The position numbers and the translations under genes were made by a program. A DNA stretch of 64,000 nucleotides from Hyparrhenia diplandra (taxonomy: Eukaryota; Streptophyta; Magnoliopsida; Poales; Poaceae), in assembly GCA_015847255.1 (NCBI GenBank), contig JADLZK010008549.1, positions 1 to 64,000 on the forward strand, given 5' to 3'. This document shows positions 22,568 to 34,003 of this stretch, piece after piece (position 1 is the first letter of the stretch; every line of letters starts with the position of its first letter). The notes under the pieces were generated by a model. That model was given only the letters and a program-made list of their open reading frames with translations. It was not told where the DNA came from and made no database searches.

Positions 22568-23764
22568 TACAGTAATAGCAGATTTGCTACAGTAATCATG
22601 GGTTAGCTACAGTAACACAGTTTTGTCTTTTTGGGGACATTTGTCCGTAGGACACCAAAAAGTGGCGGCTCTTTGTCGGTAGACATCGTCTTTTCAATAT
22701 TTGCTTAACACGGTCGCCGTTTGATGTAATTTGGCCGTAGACACCGAGGGAGAGAAACTCACCGACAAAACGGTTACCATTATTCAGAACCGTAAGGCCA
22801 CTAACTATGAAATTTTAACAACAACAAGATATGATAATTATCTATAAATCATCTAATACTCACTTCCATAGAAAACCTAATTAAGGACTTGATATGACAT
22901 CAAAAATAATTAAGTCCGCCATACCATGTCCTTAATTAGGTTTTCTACGGAAGTGAGTATTAGATGATTTGTAGATAATTATCATATCTTGTCTGTTATT
23001 AAAATTTTATTGTCATTGGCCTTAAGGTTTTGTTTAGGTGGTGAGTTTCTCTCCCTCGGTGTCCACGGGCTAAATTACATCTAACAACAGTGTATTCTAG
23101 CAAATATGGAGAAAGACGATGTCCGCCAGCCAAAGAACGCCACTTTGGGTGTCCTACGCATAAATGTCCCCTTTTTTATTTAGTTCGATTGAATGTTTAA
23201 AAATCATACTACATCACTGAAAAATTATAAAATAAAAATCTAATTTTGATAGAGTCCACATGAGCATATCTACACAGTAAACATTTAATATGATACGCTT
23301 TAGTATAAAATTTTTTGTTATCTATATTTTTTAATTAATTGAAATAATTCATAGCTACAGCTTCTATAATTATTTTGTTGGACTAAGGTAGACCATATTA
23401 TATGTTCACTATGTAGATATATTCATGTGGAGTCCAAACAGTTTAGGTTCTATGTTTTATGATTTTTCTATGATTTACTATGATTTTTTTAAAGATTTAG
23501 CCAAATAAATAAAAAAATAAAAAGCAAAACTTCATAGCAAAAAAAAACTTTGCACTAAAGCATACCATATTATATATCCACTACGTAGATCTACTCATGT
23601 GGAGTAAAAAAAAAAAAAAAACATAGATTTTTTATTTTATGATTTTTTCGTGAACTACGATTTTTCAAAGATTTAGTCAAAATTTAAAAAGGAAAAGAAA
23701 GATAAAACACATTACCGTAGCTAACCCATGATTACCGTATCCAATCAGCGGTTACTGTAGCAAA
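22568..23764. mobile_element. Small MULE-type element with interrupted left repeat
   Basis: The left end (GCTACAGTAATCATGGGTTA then GCTACAGTAA, about 22579-22612) reappears inverted at the right (near 23705-23764). The inner subterminal sequence (TTTTAAAAATCATA, then a CTCCACATGAG-GTAGATCTAC block) is also inverted between 23190-23440 and 23540-23700. The same subterminal block occurs in the terminal repeats of the large MULE starting at 24389, so both belong to one family. Outer boundaries and target duplication are not clear here. A foldback unit interrupts the left repeat. Confidence 0.55.
22632..23171. repeat. Long foldback hairpin
   Basis: Left arm 22632-22888 and right arm 22928-23171 are inverted copies of each other over about 250 bases (for example GGGGACATTTGTCCGTAGGA against its complement before 23171, and CTAATTAAGGAC against GTCCTTAATTAG at the centre). 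The loop is 39 bases. Arms differ by scattered substitutions and small indels. It is a foldback MITE that, if transcribed, would form a near-perfect double-stranded RNA. Confidence 0.9.
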
Positions 23765-23775
23765 CCACCGTTCAA

Positions 23776-24379
23776 AACCGCTTCAAGGGGTAAAATGATT
23801 GGTTTGCAAAGTTTAGCTTGGCAGATTAGACTGTTTTCATAGTTAGGAGTGTTGAGTAGACCACCCCTATAGACTATAGTTGGGGAGGGGTGATGTAGAC
23901 TCTTTTTTCATATATTATTTGTACCGTTAGTACTTAGCAAAAGAATTGATTATTTGTGTCTTGATACAAATGTAAAAGATGCTTATTATTTTTAGTTAAA
24001 AAATCATTTGGTGGGAAGTTGGTGGCCAAGGCCGCGAGGCGAGGGAAGAAAGGGCCCTGAGCACCTGGCTGGACATGTTGGGCAAGGTCCGTGTGAAGTG
24101 ACAGCGTGCGGTGGACCGTTATTCACTTATTCGTATGGGCCTTGTGCAGTTTAGATTTGGGCCAGATACACAGCAATTGTTCGACTGATTTTCTTGTTCT
24201 ACGTGAGCATCACCCTGGTTTAATTTATCTTTGTGAAACATTAAAATATTATTTTAGATTGGTTTTCCATTATATAAAAAAAAAAAAAAATGAAACATGC
24301 ATGCTAGCAACGACGAAAGTCGGTAACCCTAATTTTTGTTTCAGCAATATCTCTGCTCAATAGGTCGACAACGTATAAA
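23776..24379. other. Intergenic, no gene seen
   Basis: AT-rich with a short GC-rich island (24020-24120). An A-run follows at about 24280. No gene or element terminus identified. Confidence 0.45.
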
Positions 24380-25136
24380 TTGAATGAAGAGTAAAATCCA
24401 CTATAGGTCCTTAAACTTGTCCCGGAGGTCTCATCTAGGCCCATGTACTTTAGGAAACTAGGTAAGTAGGTCCCCTGAACTTGTCATGAGGTTTCATCTA
24501 GGTCCAAAACCAGGTTTGAGGCGGTTTTGCTACAAAGTAAGTGGTTTTGTCCTTTTCTATTTCTTTTTCAATTTAGATTGATATTTGAAAATCATAATAA
24601 ATTACACAAAAATCATAAAATGAAATATATAATCTTTTAGACTCCACATGAGTAGATCTACATGTGAACATATTAATATGGTATACTTTAGTACAAAAAT
24701 TTTTGCAACGAAGCTTTTTTTTTTTTCGTTTTTTTTATTTATTTGCCTGAATCTTTAAAAAATCATAGTAAATTAAAAAATAAAATAGAAATCTAATTTT
24801 GTTAGACTCCACGTGTGCATATCTACGCATTAAGTATATAATATGATATACTTTAGTCTAATAAAATAATTAAAAGTGCAGCTACAAGTTATTTCAATTA
24901 ATTACAGTAAAAAACATAGATCTAACGCTTTCCCTTACAGATACCAAGATGAGACATTAAAGCTGGCAGACTAACAGTATGCAGGGACTAACAGCTGTGC
25001 AGCAAGCAAATTTAGTCATAATTTTTTTTGATAGCACTAGGCATGCAACCAATGCCCCATGCAGCCAAAGCTTGGTGTTTATGGCGTAATTAAATGACCC
25101 TCATTGGTAACCCAACTTGCCTGCTATTTTGGTGGA

Positions 25137-25290
25137 TCTTACTATTACTAATTGGAGGCTCCAACGGAGGCACCACGTTAATTCTCACCGTAAGCGCTAA
25201 AAAAAGATAAATCCTTAAAATTCTCACAAAAATTAGAAAGATCTGGCCATCAATCCAGTTGCATCTAGCAATGACAGCCATTGGATCTAT
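25137..25290 (+). repeat. Helitron-like 5' end, copy 1
   Basis: TCTTACTATTACTAATTGGA preceded by A, followed by a TTGGAGGCTCCAA palindrome and ACG-AGGC. A second copy starts at 27131 with the same first 30 bases and the same preceding A. A start of TC after A suits a Helitron 5' end, but no 3' CTRR end with hairpin has been found, so the class is uncertain. Confidence 0.4.
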
Positions 25291-26744
25291 TCTATTTTTG
25301 CAAAATTACTCACGTTAACCATTATAAAGATATAATAAAATAACCCCCTACATGTAAATATAATTTACCCACCATTGCCATTACGAAGATTCATTATTAT
25401 TATCATTATTATAAAGGTAGATCACCTAGAAAATAACCTACGGAGGAAGCCCTAATGCTTCCGGTACTTCCTCTTAGCCCATTCGCTCGCACATGTGGAA
25501 ACCTGTTGTGCCGCCGCCTCCTCATCGTGGAATCACACGGAGTTCCTGCAGCCATGGAAAAGAAAATCACGACGTTTTGTTGCTCTTCCTTACAATCGAA
25601 GGTATATACACTAAGCACAGGCTCCCATGGAGTAGTTGCAATCTGATCTTTACTTCATCTTCTATTGTAAATCTCAAACAGACGGCGCATATATGTACAA
25701 CTGCCACAACATATCATCGACAAAGATGATGCAGTAACGCAACTGAGAACCTGCCGGCCGCCCGTACGTCGTGTGTTAGCATGCACACATTCATGGAACT
25801 GCACACACAATTTAGATCACCCCTTACACACCACCTACTACATGACGATCATTGAGCTACAAAGAAGACCACTTTTGGTGTGCTGAAGCCTGAAGGTGTA
25901 GGTGGGTGATGCCATGTCATGACTTCATATAGGTCAGAGATTAATTCCAAATGCAAAGTCCTTTTTCCAGCATCATTTTAATCTTTCTATATATAGCGAC
26001 ATAGTTTATATACCTAAAGTATACAATTCACCTATCACAATCAAAACCAGATTCATTATAATATATTCAAGATCGAACTAGAGATGATACAAAGAATATT
26101 ATTATATATTTGTTTCTATATATTGGGAGGACTACCGATTACAATTAGCAATCATTGCTAATTAATGGCATTCCATGCCAATATAATATATGGTATTTTA
26201 AAGAAATCTAAAATGTTAATTGAGTGGTGTCGCAGATTAGTGTTGTCAAATAAAATCATACACATAAGTCAAGTTTTTTTTTTTTCTAATTAGTTAATAT
26301 GATGTTATCTATAATCAACATTTTACTATATTGGCATTGACAAGCATTACATTATAATCTATTTTGAATATCACCACTACAATATTATGTACAAGTAGAA
26401 TAATTAAATTAGACCTCTAATATTCATTTGAAATATGCTATTATGAAAAATAATATAAAGTAACCCATAAAAATTCATCTAAATTATCTTCGATGATAAT
26501 TATGAAGAAGATTTTAAAAACACTTTTATAATGGTCTAAATTATTCACTCATGGTATCATTAGCATATGAAAAGTTAACTTAGATATGTGTGTGTCGCTA
26601 TGCATACACGTCTATACAAGTCAAGCATACGACTTTTAAGGTTTTCATGAAACATTTGTTGAGCACATGTGAAGGCAATATGCACAGGTGAAAATTATGA
26701 ATGGGGATGGAAAAGTATACAAAGTTGTTGGAAACTCAACTCTA

Positions 26745-27130
26745 TAACAAGCAAATAGTGATAAGAAAAATATTAATTCAAGTATTCTTCAAAAATATTA
26801 ACATGTGAGAGGTAATTAAGCAATTCACCACCTCTTAGTATTGCCCCTGTGCATTTAGAATGTCCATATATGCCATTATGAGAATAATATAAAAATATCC
26901 TCTTTTTAATCATGGTTATCAATCTTTGTCGTTCTACAACAACAAAACAAAAATCTCTCAAATATGCACACAAATACTAATTGGAAATTGAACTCTATAA
27001 CAAGAAAATAGTGATAAGAAAAATATTAATTCAAGAATTCTTCAAAAATATAACACGTGAGAGGTAACTAAGCTATTCACCACCTCTTAGTATAGCCCAT
27101 GTGCATTTCGAATGTCTATATATGCCATTA
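26745..27130 (+). repeat. 245-bp-spaced direct duplication
   Basis: The stretch 26745-26885 (AAATAGTGATAAGAAAAATA onward, through CACCTCTTAGTAT and ATGTCCATATATGCCATTAT) recurs at 26990-27130 with about ten differences. The second copy leads directly into the Helitron-like start at 27131. Confidence 0.85.
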
Positions 27131-27290
27131 TCTTACTATTACTAATTGGAGGCTCCAACGAAGCCTTCACGTTAATCCTCACCAGACGCCGCTATAAAAA
27201 AATAGATAAATGCTAGAAAATCCCACATTAATCAGAAACATCCGCCATCAAATCAAAAAAGACTAAGCCTTCTTTAACCATTGGATTTAT
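27131..27290 (+). repeat. Helitron-like 5' end, copy 2
   Basis: Begins TCTTACTATTACTAATTGGA after A, with the same palindrome as the copy at 25137, then diverges. The two copies are about 2.0 kb apart within the large MULE. Confidence 0.4.
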
Positions 27291-27738
27291 TTTATTTTAT
27301 ATAAAATTACCCACATCTGACATTATACTAACTAAAATCTTTTTTCTAAATAAAATACCAGCCCCACGTGTAGTTAGTTGATAAAATATCGGCATAATTG
27401 GGGACAATGATTCACCTCCGTTAGTTGATATATTAATAATTAATAAAATTAGATTTTTTTTTTATAACATAATAAAATCAGATCAAACGTGTTACGTGAC
27501 GTTTGCTGTTCAAAATAAAATCAGCTAATAATAGTTTAATAAAAAATCCAATAGAATCTTAATACTCTATTTATATGACATTGTTCAAAATCCGATCAAG
27601 CTCATAAATTAAGATCGTGTAAAAGAAAATCATATGTGCTAGATTACCGCTAATGGCATCTATCTTCTTTTATGTCTGGGTACGTACAAGCTCTTGAATC
27701 CCTCCACATGTTTTCATGTCTGCTGATCAGACAGGGCA

Positions 27739-27840
27739 ACATCTTCAGAGGAAGATACAGAATTCCAGATCTCATCGGCTTCGTCGCTGGATTCGGCACC
27801 AGGGGAGCTTCAACCTTCTTGCGCTTCATTATAGATCAGG
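27739..27840 (+). other. Exon-like fragment in MULE
   Basis: Between an acceptor-like GATCAGACAG and a GTAATAA donor the sequence reads GNIFRGRYRIPDLIGFVAGF then GTRGASTFLRFIIDQ. The composition is richer in GC than its surroundings and the frame is open, so it looks like a captured exon. I do not recognise the protein. It shares a GNIFR motif with the plastid-protein gene at 17310, but the rest does not align convincingly. Confidence 0.35.
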
Positions 27841-28221
27841 TAATAAATCCGGTAATTGTTTATGTCTTTAGATCTAGAATATATTGTTTTGAGTTTGTGA
27901 CACGCCTTCTTGAAAAATTAGTTCTTTATGCTTCTATGCATGAGAAATAATATTCTTTTATATGACATAATTACAAGTGATTGTGTAAATTTTATGAGTT
28001 TGTGATTAGCTAATGGGGATATGAGTTTGAGACTGCTTCTATGCATTAAGAAAATAGGCTTTATGGTTAAGGATTTTGGAAAAACAGGCTTTGTGGTTAA
28101 CTCCCACTATACGTCTTGCAGTCTTGCAGCGATGGATCGATCTTGGGACCTAAGAGCGCAGCCATGTCTCCATCACGCAGATGAGCCATGATGGTAGCAA
28201 GCGTGGTGTGTACAAATTGAT

Positions 28222-28503
28222 TTGTCATTTTTGTTTCTAAAGTTACGGTGCATTTTATGCCAATTTTCGTTTTCATCTGGAGATAGAGAACTGAAATCGA
28301 TGCTGCTTGCAACGATGCTACTACAAATTGGTTGCCCAAATTTATTTACGCAATCTGCTAGATTTGATCGTTTCATGGATTTTAATTTGTTTTGTACAAC
28401 AAGCACCATAATGGATGAAGAAGACATTGTTTGTAGCTTGCATGTGAGTCATGTCCATCCAATCAAGGATCACACTTTAATTGATGACTTCGATTCAGAG
28501 TAA
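28222..28503 (+). other. Open frame in MULE, doubtful
   Basis: A 93-codon frame ending EDIVCSLHVSHVHPIKDHTL and a short acidic tail. No motif or family is recognisable, and codon use is unremarkable. It may be captured sequence or chance. Confidence 0.2.
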
Positions 28504-29447
28504 TCTTTAGTACACATAAGGTAAAATAATTTTTATGCTTTTATTTCCAGCTTTAAACTCTCCCCTACTAATTTTCATGGCTAGATATGATACTACTCTA
28601 TTATTTGTACTATCCTAAAAAAAAATAATTTAAAGACTATAGACAATGTGAACTCTAAGTTATCCACCTCGACCGTTATACAAGATAAACATAAATATCT
28701 CTTAAATCTACTTTTAAATAATAAATGTATATATTGCAAACTACAATCAAATAACGTAAAGTACGCTCTTTGACCTTTCTAAAAAAAAAGGATGCTCTTT
28801 GATATATTAAAGTTCAACATCCTTTTTTTAGCATAATAAAGTTCAACATCTTGAGTATCACATTGTAAACTAAAGATGTCACATTGTAAAGAAGCAGAGA
28901 CCTAGAACCCGTTTTTAGTAACATAGAGAAATCAATATTGGAACAAAAGATTTACAACTCAATGTGTGTACAAGAAATTACAACAAATATATTAAACTTC
29001 AAAAGATATAATTTGATTTATTATGTTACAAAAGCGATGCAATATATTTTATATAACTTTGGGTTGTTTCAACTAAGTAGACATATAGCTAGAAAAAAGA
29101 TAAATCCTAATAACTAGAAATGCAGTGGAGCATTACTGTGTCCATTCATAAATCTCCATCATCTAAGCAAAAAAATAATTCTCAAGAATCTCCATCGTAT
29201 TAGGTTGGGACCATGGGTTGGACAAGTCCCCAAGCGCTAGGAACCACTCATACTTTCGATGAGCATTTATTGCCCCTTGCCTGCTTGTGCTGCTCATTCG
29301 CTGCTCCCTATTAGAATGCAAATCAAATCTCTCCTTGGTTATTGGGCCCAAGGCTAAAATGATGGAGATTTTGAATGGAGGGAGTAACATTAATTCTTAC
29401 AAAAACAAATAAAAAAGACAAATTATAGAGCTAGCTAGATAAGGGCA

Positions 29448-29790
29448 CTCCCAATGTAGAAACCATTATAGTTTCTATCGACATTAATTATGTTGTTGAC
29501 ATTAATTATGTTGTTACCTAAGCGTTTTGCTAATGTAGCAAGGTAGTTAATGAAGAGAGAGAGAGAGAGCAAAAATCATAGAAATCGGATCTAAGTTAGA
29601 AACCATGTCTACACGAGAACCAAGACATGAAGGATGTGATCGGGTGAAGAATGGAGAGAAAATACATGTGATTGGATAAAAATTGTTATGTACAAACTAT
29701 CCATTGGGACTATAGTTTCTATATGTAGTGTCAATGTAAATTAATAGGTATAGAAACTACGCATAGTTTCTAGCATAGGAGTGATCTAAA
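29448..29790. mobile_element. MITE-like insertion
   Basis: GGGCACTCCCAATGTAGAAAC at the left and GGAGTGATCT near 29783 at the right suggest weak terminal inverted repeats. Inside are inverted matches (ATAGTTTCTAT; CCATTGGGACTATAG). A GA dinucleotide run lies near 29555. Boundaries are approximate. Confidence 0.45.
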
Positions 29791-30815
29791 AATAGGCACC
29801 AGATATTACTACATGTGGCCTGTAGAAATACAATCATATGCCCATCTCTTTTGGTAAACTCCAATATCATTGACAATAATAACCTTTGGTATTATGTAAA
29901 ACAACATAAGCTTTAACCCATGCATCTAAATTTAATTTAGCCATCAATCTAAAGTTAAACTAAACTTGCATCTAATTATTTATCAACTATCATGATAGAT
30001 AATCTATGCAACCACCGAAATCCGCATCTGAATTATCATTGTTGTTAGTATTCACAACAACCATAGTTTATGCTAATAGACGTGCTATAAAAAGAAAAAA
30101 AAAATATGATATCGATGAACAATAGAGATCAATAATTGACACAACTATCACAACCGGATGGAGACTACATAGTATCTATTGTGTTAGAAAAAGGAAAAGG
30201 TGAAAAATGAATTAAGTACAAGTACCTTTTATTAGTTAGAAATAGTAATAACTTATGCTTATGTCTCCCATGCGAGTTTCAACTTAAATTGAAGGCTGAA
30301 AAGAAATCAAAATTTAGATTTATGATATAGTAAGTTATGGATGAAAAACAAGTGCATTGTGTTAACAAAACAAAGATAAAGCAATATAATTTAATAAAAA
30401 TTTATTATCAAAGACATTAGCAATAACTAATGCTGACATCCCATATAAATTTTAGACTCAAAAGGGAGCACGGGTTGATGGACTAGTTTGCAAAATGGGG
30501 ATACGCCCGATAAATAGATGTAGAGAAAGTATTCACTTGTAGATCTAGTCCAATTTTTTTTTTTTTTGTCATTTTATGATTTTTTTTTTATAATTTACTA
30601 TGAATTATCAAAGATTCAATCTAAATGTTTTTAAAAGGAAAAGGACAAAAAACCACTTATTATAGCAAAACCACCTACCAAACCTGGTTTTGGACCTAGA
30701 TGAGACGCCGGGACAAGTTCAAGGATGTGTTTATCTAGTTTTGTAAGTACATGGACTGGATGAGACATCGGTACAAGTTCAAGGAGCTACAAACAGATTT
30801 TTACTCTTGAATGAA

Positions 30816-31108
30816 TATATCATTGATAAGACATCTTGCTGGCATTCTAAATTCGGATTCGCAAATCAACTTCCAAGTTACAAACAGAATTTGATTCGCA
30901 ACACCACAATGCCAAAGAACAAGACTATACACGCAGATCACACTTTTGTTCATCTCACAGGAACCGCCGCAATGCTTCGATCCACCCTTCCAACCGCCAA
31001 TACCAACCAAAGGAAAACCCTCAAATTTTCGGGGAATGGACTTGCGAGCACATGCTAATGTCCTTGGCGTAAACACCGATTTCGGTTTACTTGGTGTTGG
31101 CTGAAATT
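30816..31108. other. 3' flank of EDR2-like gene
   Basis: Between the MULE end and the stop codon of the minus-strand EDR2-like gene. It should contain that gene's 3' untranslated region; no clear polyadenylation signal stands out. Confidence 0.4.
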
Positions 31109-34003
31109 TTAGTCGTCGTCATCACATGGCAAAGAGTGTTGGTATTTTTGCCCGTTATCGACAAAATCAACTTTGTTTAACCTTACACCGCACAGGACAT
31201 GCTCGGAAGTTCCTCCCCGCTTCGGGCCCGTGTCAATATTCGTGTTCAAATTTTATCAAGAAATTAATCAATTTGTAACTTAACAGATGACAGAATGTTG
31301 TATACATTGAAAGTATTGCCATGATACTGCTTCTATATTTAGTTAGCGGGGAGCTCTCCCCGCCTCGAAATGGTTCGTTTCCAGAGAAAGTACAATTCTT
31401 TAGGTCAGTTTTATCTACAGATATTACTAACAGCTTTCCGGCTGATATTGAATTCGCAGATTGTATTTCTTTTTATGCTATGAATATGCATAACAGATAA
31501 AGAAGGCAGAAAGGACCATAAACCTACCTGTATGGTTAGGCCTAGATCGATTACCCCGTATTTCAACCGTTCTCGGAATGCTTCGAGCCCTTTCCTTGAG
31601 ATGAAGCTAAAGCGGTGTACATCAAGGTCGATCTCCAAGTAATTTGATCCCTGCATCAACCCCACAAATCATAAGAGTCAAGATGAAAGGGAGGGGAAGT
31701 AGAACCATACTGAACAAATCAACTTACCACATAAAAGTTGTGCTGAGGTCTTGAGAGGACTGGCTTTTCATTGTAAGCCTGAACAAGCTTCCTCTCCGCA
31801 GAACTCAGATTCATGTCATCCGGGTTTACCAACCCCTGCCAATATCTTCAATCTTTCTCTCGAAGGGGACCGTTGAATCCAATGGGAAACCCTTAACCTT
31901 TTCTATTTCATCGTTTACAAGTCTCTGAAAACAATCAAACCAAGAGACAGAAATTCAGTAAACTTCATCCATGGATTAATAGGCATCAGCAATTTGTGAA
32001 AAGAGATATCATCCAACGATGGAGAAGTTTACCTTGATGCATTCATGGAACTGGGGAGAAATTTCTTTCTCAAAGTTATCATTCAGTTTAAAATATAGCA
32101 CTAGATTAATCCCTTCCCCATCACTATCACCAAGGAACATAGCGGCAGGATATGTAGGCATCCGCATGGAACAAGTATTTGTAATTTTTTTTTTTTTTTT
32201 TTTGAAAGAAAAAGCGGGGAGCTCTGCACTCAATTAAGTAATCGAAAGAAAAGGCATGAGTTCAAGACGGACAAAGACGCTGCCTCCTTAACCAAAGAGG
32301 ACATTGTGCAAAGGCGCCAGGGCCTTTCCCTTTTGGGGGGTGAAAACCGACCGTGGAAAGGGTGTTTTCTACTTTGGTCCTAGGACCGGTGTGTTTGGCC
32401 CAATGGATGCCATGTGTACATAAAAAAGTATTTGTAATCACCGGAATCATTAACATGTCAAATCTCAAGGCGTAAACTCGTGATCATACCTGGATGTTTA
32501 CGATAAGTAGTGAAGGAAGTTTGTCATTTGGCTTTACAGATGGAAGCTCAATATGCTGGGCAATGTGGTGAATTTTCCTCGGGGACATGAATATGTCCAC
32601 ACCAAATGGAGTGTATGGAGAACAGGCTGGAGCGGGGAGATTTCTTTTGTCCCCGCAAGTAACTATAAATCAAGACAAAATGAGGGTTCATGAGACATCA
32701 CATGCATTTGTGCAGCAATTCTTACTTGAAAAAACTTTCCCTCGCAGCCTTGAATGTCGAAGGTTCAAGCACAGACCAACAACCTTCAGAAATTTACTCA
32801 CCAGCTTGTGGAACCAATAATCCAGCTTGTGGGCGAATCAAATATCTTCTAGAGGAACCCGCATTTATAGAAATTTAGCAAAGAATCAGGTTGTTAGTCC
32901 CGCTATCAATCGCTCATCGAAAACAAAAGGTGAACACATCTGAGTAAAACCTACATATTTCAGTAGTTTGATCTCCATCGAAAGATTGCCTCTTGAAAGA
33001 AAGCCCCGACAACGGTGATTTCTTCTTTTTGGCCCCGTGGACTTTGGCACGCCAATGGTTGGACCTTGTTAGCATGACGAGGTGTGCACACCGGTGTCAA
33101 ACTTTTGAAGATGCTTTCATGAGGCTTCTCTCCATCTTTGGAGGACTTCAAGGTATTACATGCATCCTCGGCTCTTCTAAGTTTTGTCGAATCTTTATAC
33201 CCTCATTTCGTGTCTTTGAGTCCTCAACCTTTCCACTAGAGACATCACAAGCTTCCGTGCTTGCAACTTTAGGCCTCTCTCTCGCTTTTGTTTTGTTTGG
33301 CGTCTCTTTTTTCGTGTACCGCCCAACAGCTTGAGCAACACTAGAACCATCAAAAATCCTTTCAAACTTCTCGATGGCATCAGCGATAGATGAAGCATCT
33401 TCACACTTCATCAATTGTGTACCTGTTGAATTTGACATAGCAGGGAGGTCTGCAAGAAAATATCAAACCTGAATATAAATGTCCCTTTCAAACAAAAAGG
33501 TTTGAATATGTGTGTCAATACTTTTAACAACAATTAAAATAGTCGAAAAGGCAATACGAACCTCCATTGACACCGCTGAAGTCTTCATCCGAGTCGATCC
33601 CAAAAATTGTGACAGAGTCGAACCAAGCTTCTTCTTGGCACACAACCGAACCAACAGGGAAATATGAATTTTAGCCCATTTTTTTTAAAAAATGCTAGAC
33701 TTTGCATTATCGAACATATGCCAGAACAAAAGTTTCCAATTACCATTTCCATTCTCTGTGTCCAGCTCACTGTGATGCCACTGCAATTGTGTGAGGTGGA
33801 ATGTAACGCTTGAGCCATCGGATCTCCGCCGAGTAGCTGCAGAAGTCCCTAAATGGACCGCTTCTCCGTAAGAACCAAACTTCTCCACATCACCGGCACA
33901 TACTATAGGCGTATTGGTTAAAACCTTGCCACGTAGCGCTCAGAATACAAAGATAATCTTTTTGCGATCTCCGCTTTTTGCTAGAAGATACACAGGCACC
34001 CAT
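31109..34003 (-). pseudogene. EDR2-like DUF1336 protein gene, disrupted as read
   Basis: Nine exons on the minus strand: 34003-33744, 33645-33562, 33449-32955, 32857-32727, 32662-32490, 32161-32033, 31924-31728, 31650-31528, 31228-31109. Family marks: MGACVSSSKKRR at the start (MGxC, possible N-myristoylation), SSVTFHLTQLQWHHSELD, EEAWFDSVTIFGIDSDEDF, IHHIAQHIELPSVKPNDK, MPTYPAAMFLGDSDGEG and SNYLEIDLDVHRFSFISRKG. These fit the short DUF1336 proteins related to ENHANCED DISEASE RESISTANCE 2, a lipid-binding regulator of defence and cell death. About ten single-base indels, mostly in homopolymers, break the frame; exon 4 has an in-frame TAA; four acceptors read GG instead of AG. Protein similarity between lesions is high, so sequencing error or very recent decay are both possible. 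Confidence 0.85.
32186..32425 (-). mobile_element. Short retroposon in intron 5 of EDR2-like gene
   Basis: A 240-bp insertion flanked by a 13-bp target duplication AAGTATTTGTAAT (32173-32185 and 32426-32438). It ends, on the minus strand, in a run of about 18 A. A long variable duplication plus poly(A) means LINE-type retroposition. The tail region (GAGCTCCCCGCTTTTTC before the A run) resembles grass LINE 3' ends, so it is a 5'-truncated LINE or a SINE. It sits 12 bases upstream of the exon 6 acceptor. Confidence 0.8.

Larger units (their letters stand above)
24389..30806. mobile_element. 6.4-kb Mutator-like element
   Basis: Left end GAGTAAAATCCACTATAGG; right end, inverted, GAGTAAAAATCTG. 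A perfect 9-bp duplication TTGAATGAA flanks it (24380-24388 and 30807-30815). The terminal repeats extend for some 300 bases with clear matches (TCTCATCTAGG, CCAAAACCAGGTTTG, GTGGTTTTG, TAGATCTACA). Inside I find no MULE transposase. There are AT-rich sequence, a direct repeat pair with Helitron-like starts, a local duplication, two exon-like stretches near 27.7 and 28.3 kb, and at least one MITE. It is non-autonomous and could be a Pack-MULE-type carrier. Confidence 0.85.

Noticed and set aside
27739..27840. Second copy of the plastid-protein gene
   Set aside because: Only GNIFR and a loosely similar spacing are shared with the gene at 17310; too short to claim homology.
29555..29575. GA microsatellite as a GAGA regulatory element
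   Set aside because: A short dinucleotide run inside a MITE-like insertion; no gene follows.
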